From Amycolatopsis anabasis (GTDB lineage Bacteria > Actinomycetota > Actinomycetes > Mycobacteriales > Pseudonocardiaceae): 64,000 nt of DNA. The stretch lies in assembly GCF_009765355.1 (NCBI RefSeq), contig NZ_VTHK01000023.1, positions 62,001 to 126,000 on the forward strand. The letters run 5' to 3'. Every line of letters starts with the position of its first letter. Position 1 is the stretch's first letter. This document shows positions 17,447-25,662 of the stretch, one piece after another. The notes under the pieces were generated by a model that saw only the letters and a program-made list of their open reading frames with translations, did not search any database and was not told the DNA's origin. The position numbers and the translations under genes were made by a program.

Positions 17447-19081
17447 ATGAGGAACTCGCCCCAGGTTTCCGAGGTCGCCAGCAAGGTGACGGAGACCATT
17501 CGCAGCATCGGGGTGATGTGGCAGGCGGGGCTGGTCCCGTTTCCGCGGCTGGACGAGGGGATCCGTTCGCTCTACGCGGTCCGGAAGTTCGGCCCGTTCG
17601 CCGGCACGACCCATATCGCCGCCCGGCGCGACGCGCGGGCGATCGGCCTGGTCGACGAGCTGGGGCCGGTGACCTTCAAGCAGCTCGACATGCGGTCCAA
17701 CGCCCTGGCCAGGGCCTGGTCCGCGCGGGGACTGGCTCCTGGATCGGTGATCGCGGCGCTGTGCCGGGACCACCGCGGGCTGGTCATCGCGATGCTCGCC
17801 GCCGGCAAACTCGGCGCCCGGCTGCTGCTGATGAACACCGGATTCGCCAAACCTCAGCTCGCGGACGTCGCGAAGCGCGAACAGGTGCAGGCGCTGGTGT
17901 ACGACCAGGAGTTCACCGGCCTGCTGGACGCCATCGCACCGGAGGTCGACCGCTACCTGGCCTGGGTCGACACCGACGGCCCGCTGGCGGACCACCAGAT
18001 CCCGGTCCTGGACGAGCTGATCGCCAGCACCGACGACCGGCCGCTGCCGGCTCCGGACAAACCGGGCGGGTTCGTGCTGCTCACCAGCGGCACCACGGGG
18101 ACCCCGAAGGGCGCGCCGCGCCCGCAGACCTCGGCGCTGCACTCGGCCCAGTTCCTGGACCGGATCCCGCTGCGGGCGGGGGAGTGCACCTACATGGCGG
18201 CGCCGCTCTTCCACGGCACCGGGCTGTCCCAGTTCATCCTGTCCTTCGCGCTCGGTTCCAAGGTCATCCTGCGCCGGAAGTTCGATCCGGAAGCCGCGCT
18301 GCGCGGGATCGAGGAGCACCGCTGCACCACGCTGGTGCTGGTGCCGACCATGCTCCAGCGGATCGTGGACCTGGGGCCGCAGGTGCTCGCGAAGTACGAC
18401 ACCTCGTCGCTGCGGATCATCTTCGCGGCCGGCTCCGCCCTGTCCCCGGACCTGGGCAACCGCGCGACCGAGGCCTTCGGCGAAGTCATCCACAACCTCT
18501 ACGGCTCCACCGAGGTCGCGGTGGCCACCGTCGCCACCCCCGAGGACTGGCGGAAGGCGCCCGGCACGGTCGGCCGCCCGCCGGTCGGCTGCAAGGTGGC
18601 CCTCTACGACGACCAGGGGAACCGGATCACCGAGCCGAACGTGACCGGCCGGGTGTTCGTGGGCAGCGGGCTGAGCTTCGGCGGCTACACCGACGGGCGG
18701 AACAAGGAGATCATCGACGGGCTGCTCTCCAGCGGCGACGTCGGCCACTTCGACGAGGACGGCCTGCTGTTCATCGACGGCCGGGACGACGAGATGATCG
18801 TGTCCGGCGGGGAGAACGTGTTCCCGATCGAGGTGGAGAACCTGCTGGTCGAGCGGCCGGACGTGCTCGAGGCCGCGGTGATCGGGGTGCCGGACGAGGA
18901 GTTCGGCCAGCGGCTCAAGGCGTTCGTGGTGCCCGCCGAGGACGCGAAGCTGGACGTCGACACCATCCGGGACTACGTGAAGTCGAACCTCGCCCGGTAC
19001 AAGGTGCCGCGCGAGGTCGAGTTCCTGGACGAACTGCCCCGGAACGCGACCGGCAAGGTGTTGCGGAACAAGCTGAAGTAG
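17447..19081 (+). CDS. acyl-CoA synthetase (FadD-type AMP-dependent ligase)
   Basis: A 544-residue ANL-superfamily enzyme. It has the P-loop LTSGTTGTPKGAP, NLYGSTEVAVATV, the hinge SSGDVGHFDEDGLLFIDGRDDEM followed by VSGGENVFPIEVE, and the catalytic Lys near the end in NATGKVLRNKL. It lacks the FAAL insertion and so should make acyl-CoA. It resembles mycobacterial FadD2/FadD12-type proteins. GGAGG at 17435-17439 fixes the ATG. It is monocistronic; the substrate chain length is not readable. Confidence 0.88.
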   Translation: MRNSPQVSEVASKVTETIRSIGVMWQAGLVPFPRLDEGIRSLYAVRKFGPFAGTTHIAARRDARAIGLVDELGPVTFKQLDMRSNALARAWSARGLAPGSVIAALCRDHRGLVIAMLAAGKLGARLLLMNTGFAKPQLADVAKREQVQALVYDQEFTGLLDAIAPEVDRYLAWVDTDGPLADHQIPVLDELIASTDDRPLPAPDKPGGFVLLTSGTTGTPKGAPRPQTSALHSAQFLDRIPLRAGECTYMAAPLFHGTGLSQFILSFALGSKVILRRKFDPEAALRGIEEHRCTTLVLVPTMLQRIVDLGPQVLAKYDTSSLRIIFAAGSALSPDLGNRATEAFGEVIHNLYGSTEVAVATVATPEDWRKAPGTVGRPPVGCKVALYDDQGNRITEPNVTGRVFVGSGLSFGGYTDGRNKEIIDGLLSSGDVGHFDEDGLLFIDGRDDEMIVSGGENVFPIEVENLLVERPDVLEAAVIGVPDEEFGQRLKAFVVPAEDAKLDVDTIRDYVKSNLARYKVPREVEFLDELPRNATGKVLRNKLK

Positions 19082-19327
19082 CCGCCGAGCGTTCCGAAGT
19101 AGCAGAGCGCAACCTACTGTGCCTTTTGAGAACGCGCGGACGCGCTCGTGCCGCCGGGGCTTGACCTGCCAAGGACCCTCTCGTTTCGCTGTTCTGGCGC
19201 CCCGCCGTCCCGATCGCGTGGCCTTCGGCCGTGGCGCGTTCCTCGGCTCCATTCATGCAGCTCAGGCTGGCTTAGACGCTGAGTCACTATCGCGAGTAGG
19301 AAATCCACCGATCGGACGCAGGCGTCA
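19082..19327. other. intergenic region without a supported gene
   Basis: 246 bases between the convergent ends of the acyl-CoA synthetase and XRE genes. Short frames on both strands (for example minus 19114-19308) have no ribosome site and no recognisable product. A small hairpin around 19134-19149 could serve as a terminator. Confidence 0.5.
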
Positions 19328-20263
19328 TCACATCCACCCGATACCGAATACTCCCGGGCCGAAGTCGAGCGCCACGGCGTGCACCCCGTCGGCGTTGTCG
19401 ACTTTGAGCTCGCGGCGGTCGTTGAGATCGTCCGGGCCTTTTCGGGAGTACTGCCAGCACCGCTGCGGCGCGGTTCCGGTGTCGAACCGGATTTCCAGCA
19501 GGTATTCGCGGACCGGGCGGCGGAACTCGCGGTAGTAGGTGTTGTCGCATTCGGGATAAGGTGGCCCCGAATTGGTGAGCGAATACTCGATCAGGTGAGT
19601 TTCGCCCCGATCGATCGGGCGGTCGAAAAGCAGTTCGGCCACCGTGATGCCGTGTTCGGAGTCGACCTCGACCCGCCCCGCGCGGCAGTTGCGCAGCGTG
19701 TGCAGCTCGGGGTTGCCCGCGCCCTGCTCGTACACCAGCAGCCAGCGGTCCTGGCCGTCGGCGTTGGCCTGGAACACCGCGCGGGCGGTCATCGCGCGCT
19801 GGCCGCCGTCCGCCGCGATGTCGCAGCGATCGTGCAGGCCGACCAGCTTGAGCTGGTGATGCTGCTCCAGGGCGTGCGGCGCGCCGACCCGTTCCAGCAG
19901 GGACTGCAGCACGTCGCGGGGGAAGTTCAACGTCTGCCCCGCGTTGCGGTTCTGCCGCCGCGAGGACGCGCCGCGCGGGCGCGGCGGCGGCAGCAGGCCG
20001 AGCAGCGAACCGGAAGCCTGGTCGAGGATCTCTTCCAGCACGCGGACCGCGGAAATCGAACTCTGCCGTTCCGGCTGCCGTTTTCCGGACTGCCAGTAAC
20101 TCAATGCGGTCACACTGACCGAAACGCCCCTTGCCTGTAATCGGGCCTGAATTCTGTCAAGGCTCAGACCGCTTTGGGAAATGGCCGATCTGAGGGCGGT
20201 CGCGAAGGTGTTTTCGGACGAGTCCTCGCCCATTTCCGGATGTGCGCTCCGCCCCGACGACAT
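19328..20263 (-). CDS. XRE-type helix-turn-helix regulator with C-terminal sensory region
   Basis: A 311-residue protein. An N-terminal HTH of the XRE type covers residues about 20-85 (LSLDRIQARLQARGVSVSV followed by YWQSGKRQPERQSS), then a basic linker rich in Pro and Arg, then a beta-rich domain of about 190 residues with several Cys, His and Trp. Similar proteins occur widely in Pseudonocardiaceae without known targets. It is divergent from the secreted subtilisin gene across 311 bases and may regulate it. A putative -10 close to the ATG suggests a very short leader. Confidence 0.75.
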   Translation of the reverse strand: MSSGRSAHPEMGEDSSENTFATALRSAISQSGLSLDRIQARLQARGVSVSVTALSYWQSGKRQPERQSSISAVRVLEEILDQASGSLLGLLPPPRPRGASSRRQNRNAGQTLNFPRDVLQSLLERVGAPHALEQHHQLKLVGLHDRCDIAADGGQRAMTARAVFQANADGQDRWLLVYEQGAGNPELHTLRNCRAGRVEVDSEHGITVAELLFDRPIDRGETHLIEYSLTNSGPPYPECDNTYYREFRRPVREYLLEIRFDTGTAPQRCWQYSRKGPDDLNDRRELKVDNADGVHAVALDFGPGVFGIGWM

Positions 20264-20574
20264 GCTGTGTATGACCGCCCGACTGTCGACTTCGTGCTGG
20301 TAACAAGAACGTTATCAGTGCGCGCGGAAAATCCCCTCCAGCCCCATCGCGCGTACTGCTAGTCCATTCGGACGCAATGGATTGCGCCGAGTGGAGGCGT
20401 ACTGGTAACTGTGAATCATTGCCCAACTGTACGCGCCGGGTTTGCATGTTTGGGCAGACAGCGAGCGTAACGCCGCCGACCGTGGTGCTCGGGGCAACGC
20501 CGATTGGGCGTGAGACCCACCTTCGACGGCGCCGCCCTCGTTGTTCCTACAGGTCGGGACTAGGAAGGCAGCTC
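20264..20574. promoter_or_regulatory. divergent promoter region, XRE regulator / subtilisin
   Basis: 311 bases with three symmetric elements: an imperfect repeat GGTAAC-N6-GTTATC at 20299-20316, a perfect CGCAAT-GG-ATTGCG at 20373-20386, and a 7-bp stem (TGCCCAA at 20420-20426 with TTGGGCA at 20450-20456) that would lie in the subtilisin leader. I see no gene. The first two are candidate operators for the adjacent XRE protein. Confidence 0.5.
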
Positions 20575-21810
20575 ATGGGCAACTCTCGAAGGCTTCGGCG
20601 CGGACTGGCGGCCGGTGTGGCCGCCGCGGGCGTCACCGCGGCGGTGGCGACGTTCAGCATGGCGCCGGTGCAGGCGGCAGAGGGGCAGATCCGCGCGGCG
20701 AACACCGCCGAGGCGGTCGACGGCAGCTACATCGTGGTGTTGAAGGACAACGCCCTGGCGAACGTCGCCGGAGCGGCGGTGAGCCAGGTCAAGGCGACCG
20801 TCAGCACGCTGGCGCAGGGCCTGGCCGGGCAGTACGGCGCCCAGGTCGCCCAGACGTTCGGCGCCGCGCTGAAGGGCTTCTCCATCCACGCGAACGAAAC
20901 CCAGGCCAAGCGCCTCGCCGCCAACCCCAATGTGGACTTCGTGGTGCAGAACCAGCGCGTCCACGCCTTGGACACCCAGGAGAACCCGCCGTCCTGGGGC
21001 CTGGACCGGGTCGACCAGAAGGACCTTCCGCTCGACAAGAAGTACAACTACGAGGGCAAGGCGGACAACGTCACCGCCTACATCATCGACACCGGGGTGC
21101 GGAAGACCCACAAGACCTTCGAGGGTCGTGTGTCCGGTGGTAAGGACTTCATCGACAACGACGACGACGCGAACGACGAGAACGGCCACGGCACGCACGT
21201 CGCCGGTACCGTCGGCGGCGGCGAGTACGGCCTGGCCAAGGGCGTCAAGATCGTTCCAGTCCGCGTGCTCGACGCGCAGGGCAGCGGCACGACCGAGCAG
21301 GTCGTCGGCGGGATCGACTGGGTCGCCCAGAACGCCAAGGGCCCGTCGGTGGCCAATATGAGCCTCGGCGGCGGCGCGGACGACGCGCTGGACAAGTCGG
21401 TCAAGGGCGCCATCGACAAGGGCGTCACGTTCGGCATCGCGGCGGGCAACGAGTCGCAGGATGCCGGAAACACCTCCCCTGCCCGGGTCAAGGAGGCGAT
21501 CACGGTCGCCGCCAGCGACAACAAGGACCAGCAGGCGGAGTTCTCGAACTACGGCGAGGTCGTCGACATCTACGCGCCAGGTGTCGACATCACCTCGTCG
21601 TGGGGTACCGGTGACGATGCCACGAACAAGATCAGCGGTACCTCCATGGCGACGCCGCATGTGGTCGGCGCCGCCGCGCTGTACCTGGCAGGGCACCCGG
21701 ACGCGAAGCCCGCTGAGGTGTCCGACGCCCTGACCAAGGCGGCCACGCCGGACAAGATCGGCAACGCGAGCCCGGGGACCCCGAACAAGTTGCTGTACAC
21801 CGGCAAGTAA
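20575..21810 (+). CDS. secreted S8 subtilisin-like serine protease
   Basis: A 411-residue preproprotein. The signal peptide (residues about 1-35) ends near PVQAAEG, an inhibitor I9 propeptide (about 50-130) follows, and the S8 domain runs to the end. The catalytic triad is Asp172 (AYIIDTGV), His205 (NGHGTHVAG) and Ser357 (SGTSMATPHV); the oxyanion Asn lies in AAGNESQDAGN. It has no C-terminal P-domain or carbohydrate module, unlike many streptomycete homologues. AGGAAGG precedes ATG 20575; longer in-frame starts lack a ribosome site. It is exported by Sec and self-processed. It ends at a strong terminator. Confidence 0.95.
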   Translation: MGNSRRLRRGLAAGVAAAGVTAAVATFSMAPVQAAEGQIRAANTAEAVDGSYIVVLKDNALANVAGAAVSQVKATVSTLAQGLAGQYGAQVAQTFGAALKGFSIHANETQAKRLAANPNVDFVVQNQRVHALDTQENPPSWGLDRVDQKDLPLDKKYNYEGKADNVTAYIIDTGVRKTHKTFEGRVSGGKDFIDNDDDANDENGHGTHVAGTVGGGEYGLAKGVKIVPVRVLDAQGSGTTEQVVGGIDWVAQNAKGPSVANMSLGGGADDALDKSVKGAIDKGVTFGIAAGNESQDAGNTSPARVKEAITVAASDNKDQQAEFSNYGEVVDIYAPGVDITSSWGTGDDATNKISGTSMATPHVVGAAALYLAGHPDAKPAEVSDALTKAATPDKIGNASPGTPNKLLYTGK

Positions 21811-21832
21811 GCCACGCCCGCACCCCTGGAAA

Positions 21833-21866
21833 CCGGTGGCCCGGCGCACGCGCGCCGGGCCACCGG
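21833..21866 (+). terminator. rho-independent-type terminator after subtilisin
   Basis: A perfect 15-bp stem (CCGGTGGCCCGGCGC paired with its complement 21852-21866) with a 4-base loop begins 22 bases after the stop and is followed by CTTGTT. It separates the protease from the SDR operon. Confidence 0.85.
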
Positions 21867-21881
21867 CTTGTTACCAACCGG

Positions 21882-21887
21882 TAGGCT
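21882..21887 (+). promoter_or_regulatory. -10 box TAGGCT for a leaderless SDR transcript
   Basis: TAGGCT lies 7 bases before ATG 21895, and the SDR gene has no ribosome binding site. Transcription would start at or next to the A of the ATG, giving a leaderless mRNA, which is common in actinobacteria. Confidence 0.5.
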
Positions 21888-21894
21888 ACCGGGC

Positions 21895-22647
21895 ATGACG
21901 TTGCGGAAGAACATCCTGATCACCGGTGCCAGCTCCGGCCTCGGTGAGGGCATGGCCAGACGGTTCGCCGCCAAGGGCCGCAACCTCGCCCTGTGCGCCC
22001 GCCGGACCGACCGGCTCGACGCGCTCGCCGACGAACTCCGGGCGGCGCACCCCGGAAGCACCGTGCTCACCCGGGCCCTCGACGTGAACGACCACGACCA
22101 GGTCTTCGCCGTGTTCAAGGAGGTCCGGGGCGAACTGGGCTCGCTCGACCGGGTCATCGTCAACGCCGGTATCGGCAAGGGCCAGCCGATCGGTTCCGGC
22201 CGGTTCGACGCGAACAAGCAGACCGTGGAGACCAACCTGGTCGCCGCGCTGGCCCAGGCCGAAGCCGCACTGGAGATCTTCCGCGAGCAGAACGCCGGCC
22301 ACCTGGTGGTGGTCGCCTCGTTCGCCGCGCTGCGCGGGATGCCCGGCAACAGCACCGCCTACGCCGCCTCCAAGGCCGGGGCGGCCGCGCTCGCCGAGGG
22401 CATCGCCGCGGACGTCATCCGGACCCCGATCAAGGTCACCGCGCTGCTGCCCGGGTTCATCCGCTCGGAGATGACCGCCGACATGCCGAACAACCCGCTG
22501 ATGGCGAGCGCGGAGAAGGGCGGCCGGGCGATCGTGGAGGCGATCGAGAAGGAGAAGGTGAAGGCGTACGTGCCGACCTTCCCGTGGGCGCCGCTGAGCC
22601 CGGTCATGCGCATCCTGCCGCTCGGCCTGCTGCGGAAGCTGCAATGA
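21895..22647 (+). CDS. SDR family NAD(P)-dependent oxidoreductase
   Basis: A 250-residue classical short-chain dehydrogenase: cofactor loop TGASSGLGEGMA, NAG motif VNAGIGKG, catalytic Ser in VVVASFAAL and Tyr-Lys in STAYAASKAG. It is the first gene of a tightly packed operon (SDR, APH-fold kinase, histidine phosphatase, SMP-30) and shares ATGA with the next gene. A C-terminal hydrophobic segment (PLSPVMRILPLGLLRKL) suggests membrane contact and a lipid-like substrate. The substrate is unknown. Confidence 0.88.
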   Translation: MTLRKNILITGASSGLGEGMARRFAAKGRNLALCARRTDRLDALADELRAAHPGSTVLTRALDVNDHDQVFAVFKEVRGELGSLDRVIVNAGIGKGQPIGSGRFDANKQTVETNLVAALAQAEAALEIFREQNAGHLVVVASFAALRGMPGNSTAYAASKAGAAALAEGIAADVIRTPIKVTALLPGFIRSEMTADMPNNPLMASAEKGGRAIVEAIEKEKVKAYVPTFPWAPLSPVMRILPLGLLRKLQ

Positions 22648-23696
22648 GCGACGAGACGATCGAGGTCCGCGCCGAGGATGGCTTCGACGTGGCCGCCGTC
22701 CACGAGTGGCTCTCAGGTGAGATAGATGGTCTGGTCACGCCACCGCGAGTACGCCAGTTCCCGGGCGGCGCCTCCAACCTGACCTTCCTGCTGCGCTATC
22801 CGGATCGCGAGCTGATCCTGCGCCGCCCGCCGTCCGGGCACAAGGCGGCCTCGGCGCACGACATGCGGCGCGAGTACCGGGTGCAGGCCGCGCTCAAACC
22901 GGTTTTCCCTTACGTGCCCACGGTTCGCGCGTTCTGTGCGGACCGCGAACTGATCGGCGAAGAGTTCTACGTGATGGACCGGCTCGACGGGCTCATCCTG
23001 CGCGGCGATCTCCCGCCGGGGCTGCCCCTGGACGCCCCGGCCGCGCGGGCGCTGTCCACCGGCCTCATCGACCGGCTGGTCGAACTGCACCAGGTCGACG
23101 TGGACGCGGTCGGGCTGCGGGATCTCGGCAAGGGCGCGGGGTACGTCGAACGGCAGGTGCGCGGCTGGTCGGAGCGCTACCGGAAGGCGCGCACGGACAA
23201 CGTTCCGGAATTCACCGAGGTGATGGACTGGCTGGCCGCGAACCAACCGGGCGAGGTGCGGATCTGCTTGATCCACAACGACTTCCGGTTCGACAACGTG
23301 GTGCTCGACGACCGGCTGGACGTCGTCGGCATCCTCGACTGGGAGATGGCCACCCTCGGCGATCCGCTGATGGAACTGGGCAGCACGCTGTCCTACTGGG
23401 TGCAGGCCGATGACGACGACGTGTTCCAGGCCAGTCGCCGCCAACCGACGCACCTGCCCGGGATGCTGACCCGCGCGGAGGTCGTCGAGTACTACGCGCG
23501 GCGCAGCGGGATCGCCGTGGAGAACTGGACCTTCTACGAGGTGTACGGCCTGTTCCGGCTCGCCGCGGTGCTGCAGCAGATCTACTACCGGTACACCACC
23601 GGCGGCACGAGCAACCCGGCGTTCAAGGATTTCTGGCAGTTCGTCGGTTACCTGGACTGGCGGTGCAAGCAGGTGATCGAGAAGGGGCACGCCTGA
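22644..23696 (+). CDS. ACAD10-type phosphotransferase family protein
   Basis: A 350-residue kinase-fold protein: FPGGASNLTFLLRYPDRELILRR at the N-terminus, catalytic loop LIHNDFRFDNVVLDD and metal loop ILDWEMATLGDPLMELG. This form matches the phosphotransferase found with acyl-CoA dehydrogenases (ACAD10 N-domain and bacterial FadE-associated kinases), which phosphorylate hydroxyacyl-CoA in 4-hydroxyacid degradation. An active site is present. With the upstream SDR and the downstream phosphatase it may handle a hydroxy-acid or acyl intermediate. That link is inference. Confidence 0.85.
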   Translation: MSDETIEVRAEDGFDVAAVHEWLSGEIDGLVTPPRVRQFPGGASNLTFLLRYPDRELILRRPPSGHKAASAHDMRREYRVQAALKPVFPYVPTVRAFCADRELIGEEFYVMDRLDGLILRGDLPPGLPLDAPAARALSTGLIDRLVELHQVDVDAVGLRDLGKGAGYVERQVRGWSERYRKARTDNVPEFTEVMDWLAANQPGEVRICLIHNDFRFDNVVLDDRLDVVGILDWEMATLGDPLMELGSTLSYWVQADDDDVFQASRRQPTHLPGMLTRAEVVEYYARRSGIAVENWTFYEVYGLFRLAAVLQQIYYRYTTGGTSNPAFKDFWQFVGYLDWRCKQVIEKGHA

Positions 23697-24358
23697 TGGG
23701 CGCGATCTATCTGATCCGGCACGGGCAGGCCTCGTTCGGCGCGGCGGACTACGACCGGCTCTCCGACCGGGGTGTCGAGCAGTCGGCGCTGGCCGGTGCC
23801 GAACTGGCTCGCCGTGAGGTCGCCTTCACCGAAGCCCGCTCGGGATCGCTGGCGCGGCAGCGCAAGACCGCGGAGACCGCGCTCGCTGTTGTCAGCGGTT
23901 GCCTTGTGGCCAAGGAAGATCCGCGCTGGAACGAGTACGACCACGTCGACATCGCGCGGCACCACGCCGGGGGAGCGGTCCAGGACAGCGCGGATCCCCG
24001 CGCCTACCAGACGCTCCTGGACACCGCGCTGGGCAACTGGATCCGGGCCGGGGAGGGCGGGCCGTGCGCGGAGACCTGGCCCGCGTTCGCCGACCGGGTG
24101 CGCGGCGCGCTCGCCGATCTGGTGGCGTCGCTGGGCAAGGGCGAGCACGGCGTGGCGTTCACCTCGGGCGGGGTGATCGCGACCCTGTGCGGCGCGCTCA
24201 TCGGGGATCCGGCGGCGGGCCTGCTGAAGCTGAACCGGGTCACGGTGAACGCCGGGATCACCAAACTGGTGTCCGGCCGCGGGGGCGTGACATTGCTGTC
24301 CTTCAACGAGCATCCGCATTTCGAAGGCGACGCGGCGCGGCTGCTCACCTACCGTTAG
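23696..24358 (+). CDS. histidine phosphatase family protein (phosphoglycerate mutase-like)
   Basis: A 220-residue protein beginning MGAIYLIRHGQASFG, with the RHG catalytic motif at residues 8-10 and the second His in EHGVAFTSGG. The central Arg pair and Glu of the fold are present. The start overlaps the previous stop (TGATG). It is probably a phosphatase rather than a mutase, and by context may remove a phosphate added by the upstream kinase-fold protein. Confidence 0.87.
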   Translation: MGAIYLIRHGQASFGAADYDRLSDRGVEQSALAGAELARREVAFTEARSGSLARQRKTAETALAVVSGCLVAKEDPRWNEYDHVDIARHHAGGAVQDSADPRAYQTLLDTALGNWIRAGEGGPCAETWPAFADRVRGALADLVASLGKGEHGVAFTSGGVIATLCGALIGDPAAGLLKLNRVTVNAGITKLVSGRGGVTLLSFNEHPHFEGDAARLLTYR

Positions 24359-24366
24359 GAGATTCG

Positions 24367-25299
24367 ATGCGGTTCGGCGCGGTCGAGGTCATTCCGGTCA
24401 ACGGCGAGGGGCCCGAGGACGTGGTCGTGGACGCCGAGGGCCGGATCTACACGGGACTCGTGGACGGCCGGATCATCCGGATCAGCCCGGACGGCGGCCG
24501 GATCGAGCCGATCACCGCGACCGGCGGGCGGCCGCTGGGCATCGAACTGCTCGGCGACGACGAACTGCTGGTCTGCGACGCGTACCGGGGACTGCTCGCC
24601 GTCCGGATCGCCGACGGGAAGGTCACCACGCTGGCCACCGAGGCACTCGGGCGGCGGATGGTGTTCTGCAACAACGCGGCGGTCGCCGCGGACGGCACCA
24701 TCTACTTCACCGATTCCTCGGACCGGTTCCCGATCACGCACTGGATGAACGATCTGATCGAGCGGAACGGCGGCGGGCGGTTGCTGCGCCGTTCGCCGGA
24801 CGGGGAGATCGATCTGGTCGCCGCCGGGTTGCAGTTCGCGAACGGGGTCGCGCTGGCGCCGGACGAGTCGTTCGTCGCGGTCGCCGAGACCGGTGCGTTC
24901 GGGGTGCGCCGCGTGTGGCTGACCGGTGACCGGGCCGGGCGGGCCGAGGATCTGGTGCGCGATCTGTCCGGCTTCCCGGACAACATCTCCACCGGGAGCG
25001 ACGGCCTGATCTGGGTCACCCAAGCCAGTCCCCGGGTGCCCGCGCTGGACTTCGCGCGCAAGCTCCCGGCGCCGCTGCGCGCGCTGGTGCCCCGGCTGCC
25101 GGATTTCCTGCGCCCCGCACCGGCTCCGCGGGTCGGCGTCCTCGGGGTCGATGCCGAGGGTGCGATCGTGCACGACCTGAACGGCGAGATCGACGGGTTC
25201 CGCATGCTGACCGGTGTCCGGGAACGCGCCGGGAAGCTCTACTTCGGCAGCCTCGAAGAACACACCATCGCCATCACCGCGACCCCCGCGGGTTCCTAA
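24367..25299 (+). CDS. SMP-30/strictosidine-synthase-like beta-propeller hydrolase
   Basis: A 310-residue six-bladed beta-propeller. It has EGPEDVVVDAEGRIYTGLVDGRI, IYFTDSS, the metal-site segment LQFANGVALAPDES and GFPDNISTGSDGLIWV, as in gluconolactonase, strictosidine synthase and arylesterase-like proteins. AGGAG lies 6 bases before the ATG. It is the last gene of the four-gene operon. A lactonase or esterase role is likely but the substrate is unknown. There is no signal peptide. Confidence 0.85.
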   Translation: MRFGAVEVIPVNGEGPEDVVVDAEGRIYTGLVDGRIIRISPDGGRIEPITATGGRPLGIELLGDDELLVCDAYRGLLAVRIADGKVTTLATEALGRRMVFCNNAAVAADGTIYFTDSSDRFPITHWMNDLIERNGGGRLLRRSPDGEIDLVAAGLQFANGVALAPDESFVAVAETGAFGVRRVWLTGDRAGRAEDLVRDLSGFPDNISTGSDGLIWVTQASPRVPALDFARKLPAPLRALVPRLPDFLRPAPAPRVGVLGVDAEGAIVHDLNGEIDGFRMLTGVRERAGKLYFGSLEEHTIAITATPAGS

Positions 25300-25303
25300 T
25301 AGG

Positions 25304-25319
25304 GAAGATCCAGATCTTC
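25304..25319. repeat. perfect palindrome GAAGATC-CA-GATCTTC
   Basis: 7-bp arms with a 2-base centre lie 5 bases after the SMP-30 stop. It may be an operator for the small downstream ORF or a short terminator hairpin. It is notably AT-richer than its surroundings. Confidence 0.4.
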
Positions 25320-25358
25320 GGCTGGCTCGGGCACTCGCGGGACGGTATTTGTCTTGAG

Positions 25359-25628
25359 GTGTTTTTCGAACCGGCGCGAGAGCGCATCTTCAACCCGACG
25401 ACCAGCCCGGCCGAACGGCGGGAAACCCTCGCGGACCTGTTGAGCCTGGAGGGGTGCAAGGTGGTTCCCGTCATGGGACGCCACGGCAGCATGGTGCTCC
25501 GCCTCGAAGACCTGGACGGGATGGAAGCCCGGACGTCCCCGGTGGTCATCGATCGGTCCGCCCTGCCGCCGGTGCCCCCGGAGCGGCGCGGGCACGGAGG
25601 CGCCCGGAAGCCGTGCACCGGAACATAG
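25359..25628 (+). CDS. small hypothetical protein, possibly N-terminally incomplete
   Basis: An 89-residue frame from GTG 25359. Third positions are strongly G/C, which supports coding (LADLLSLEGCKVVPVMG, MVLRLEDLDGME). No ribosome site is spaced correctly; GAGG abuts the GTG. The same frame stays open upstream to about 25300 and reads like protein (GKIQIFGWLGHSRDG), yet has no ATG or GTG there. The gene may therefore use an unusual start, or be a remnant that lost its beginning. No family recognised. Confidence 0.45.
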   Translation: MFFEPARERIFNPTTSPAERRETLADLLSLEGCKVVPVMGRHGSMVLRLEDLDGMEARTSPVVIDRSALPPVPPERRGHGGARKPCTGT

Positions 25629-25662
25629 GAAAGGGCGTGCTTTCCGGGTACGCTTCAGCGCC

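Noticed and set aside
19114..19308. small minus-strand gene between the acyl-CoA synthetase and XRE genes
   Set aside because: No ribosome site, no family resemblance, Arg/Ser-rich composition of a spurious frame.
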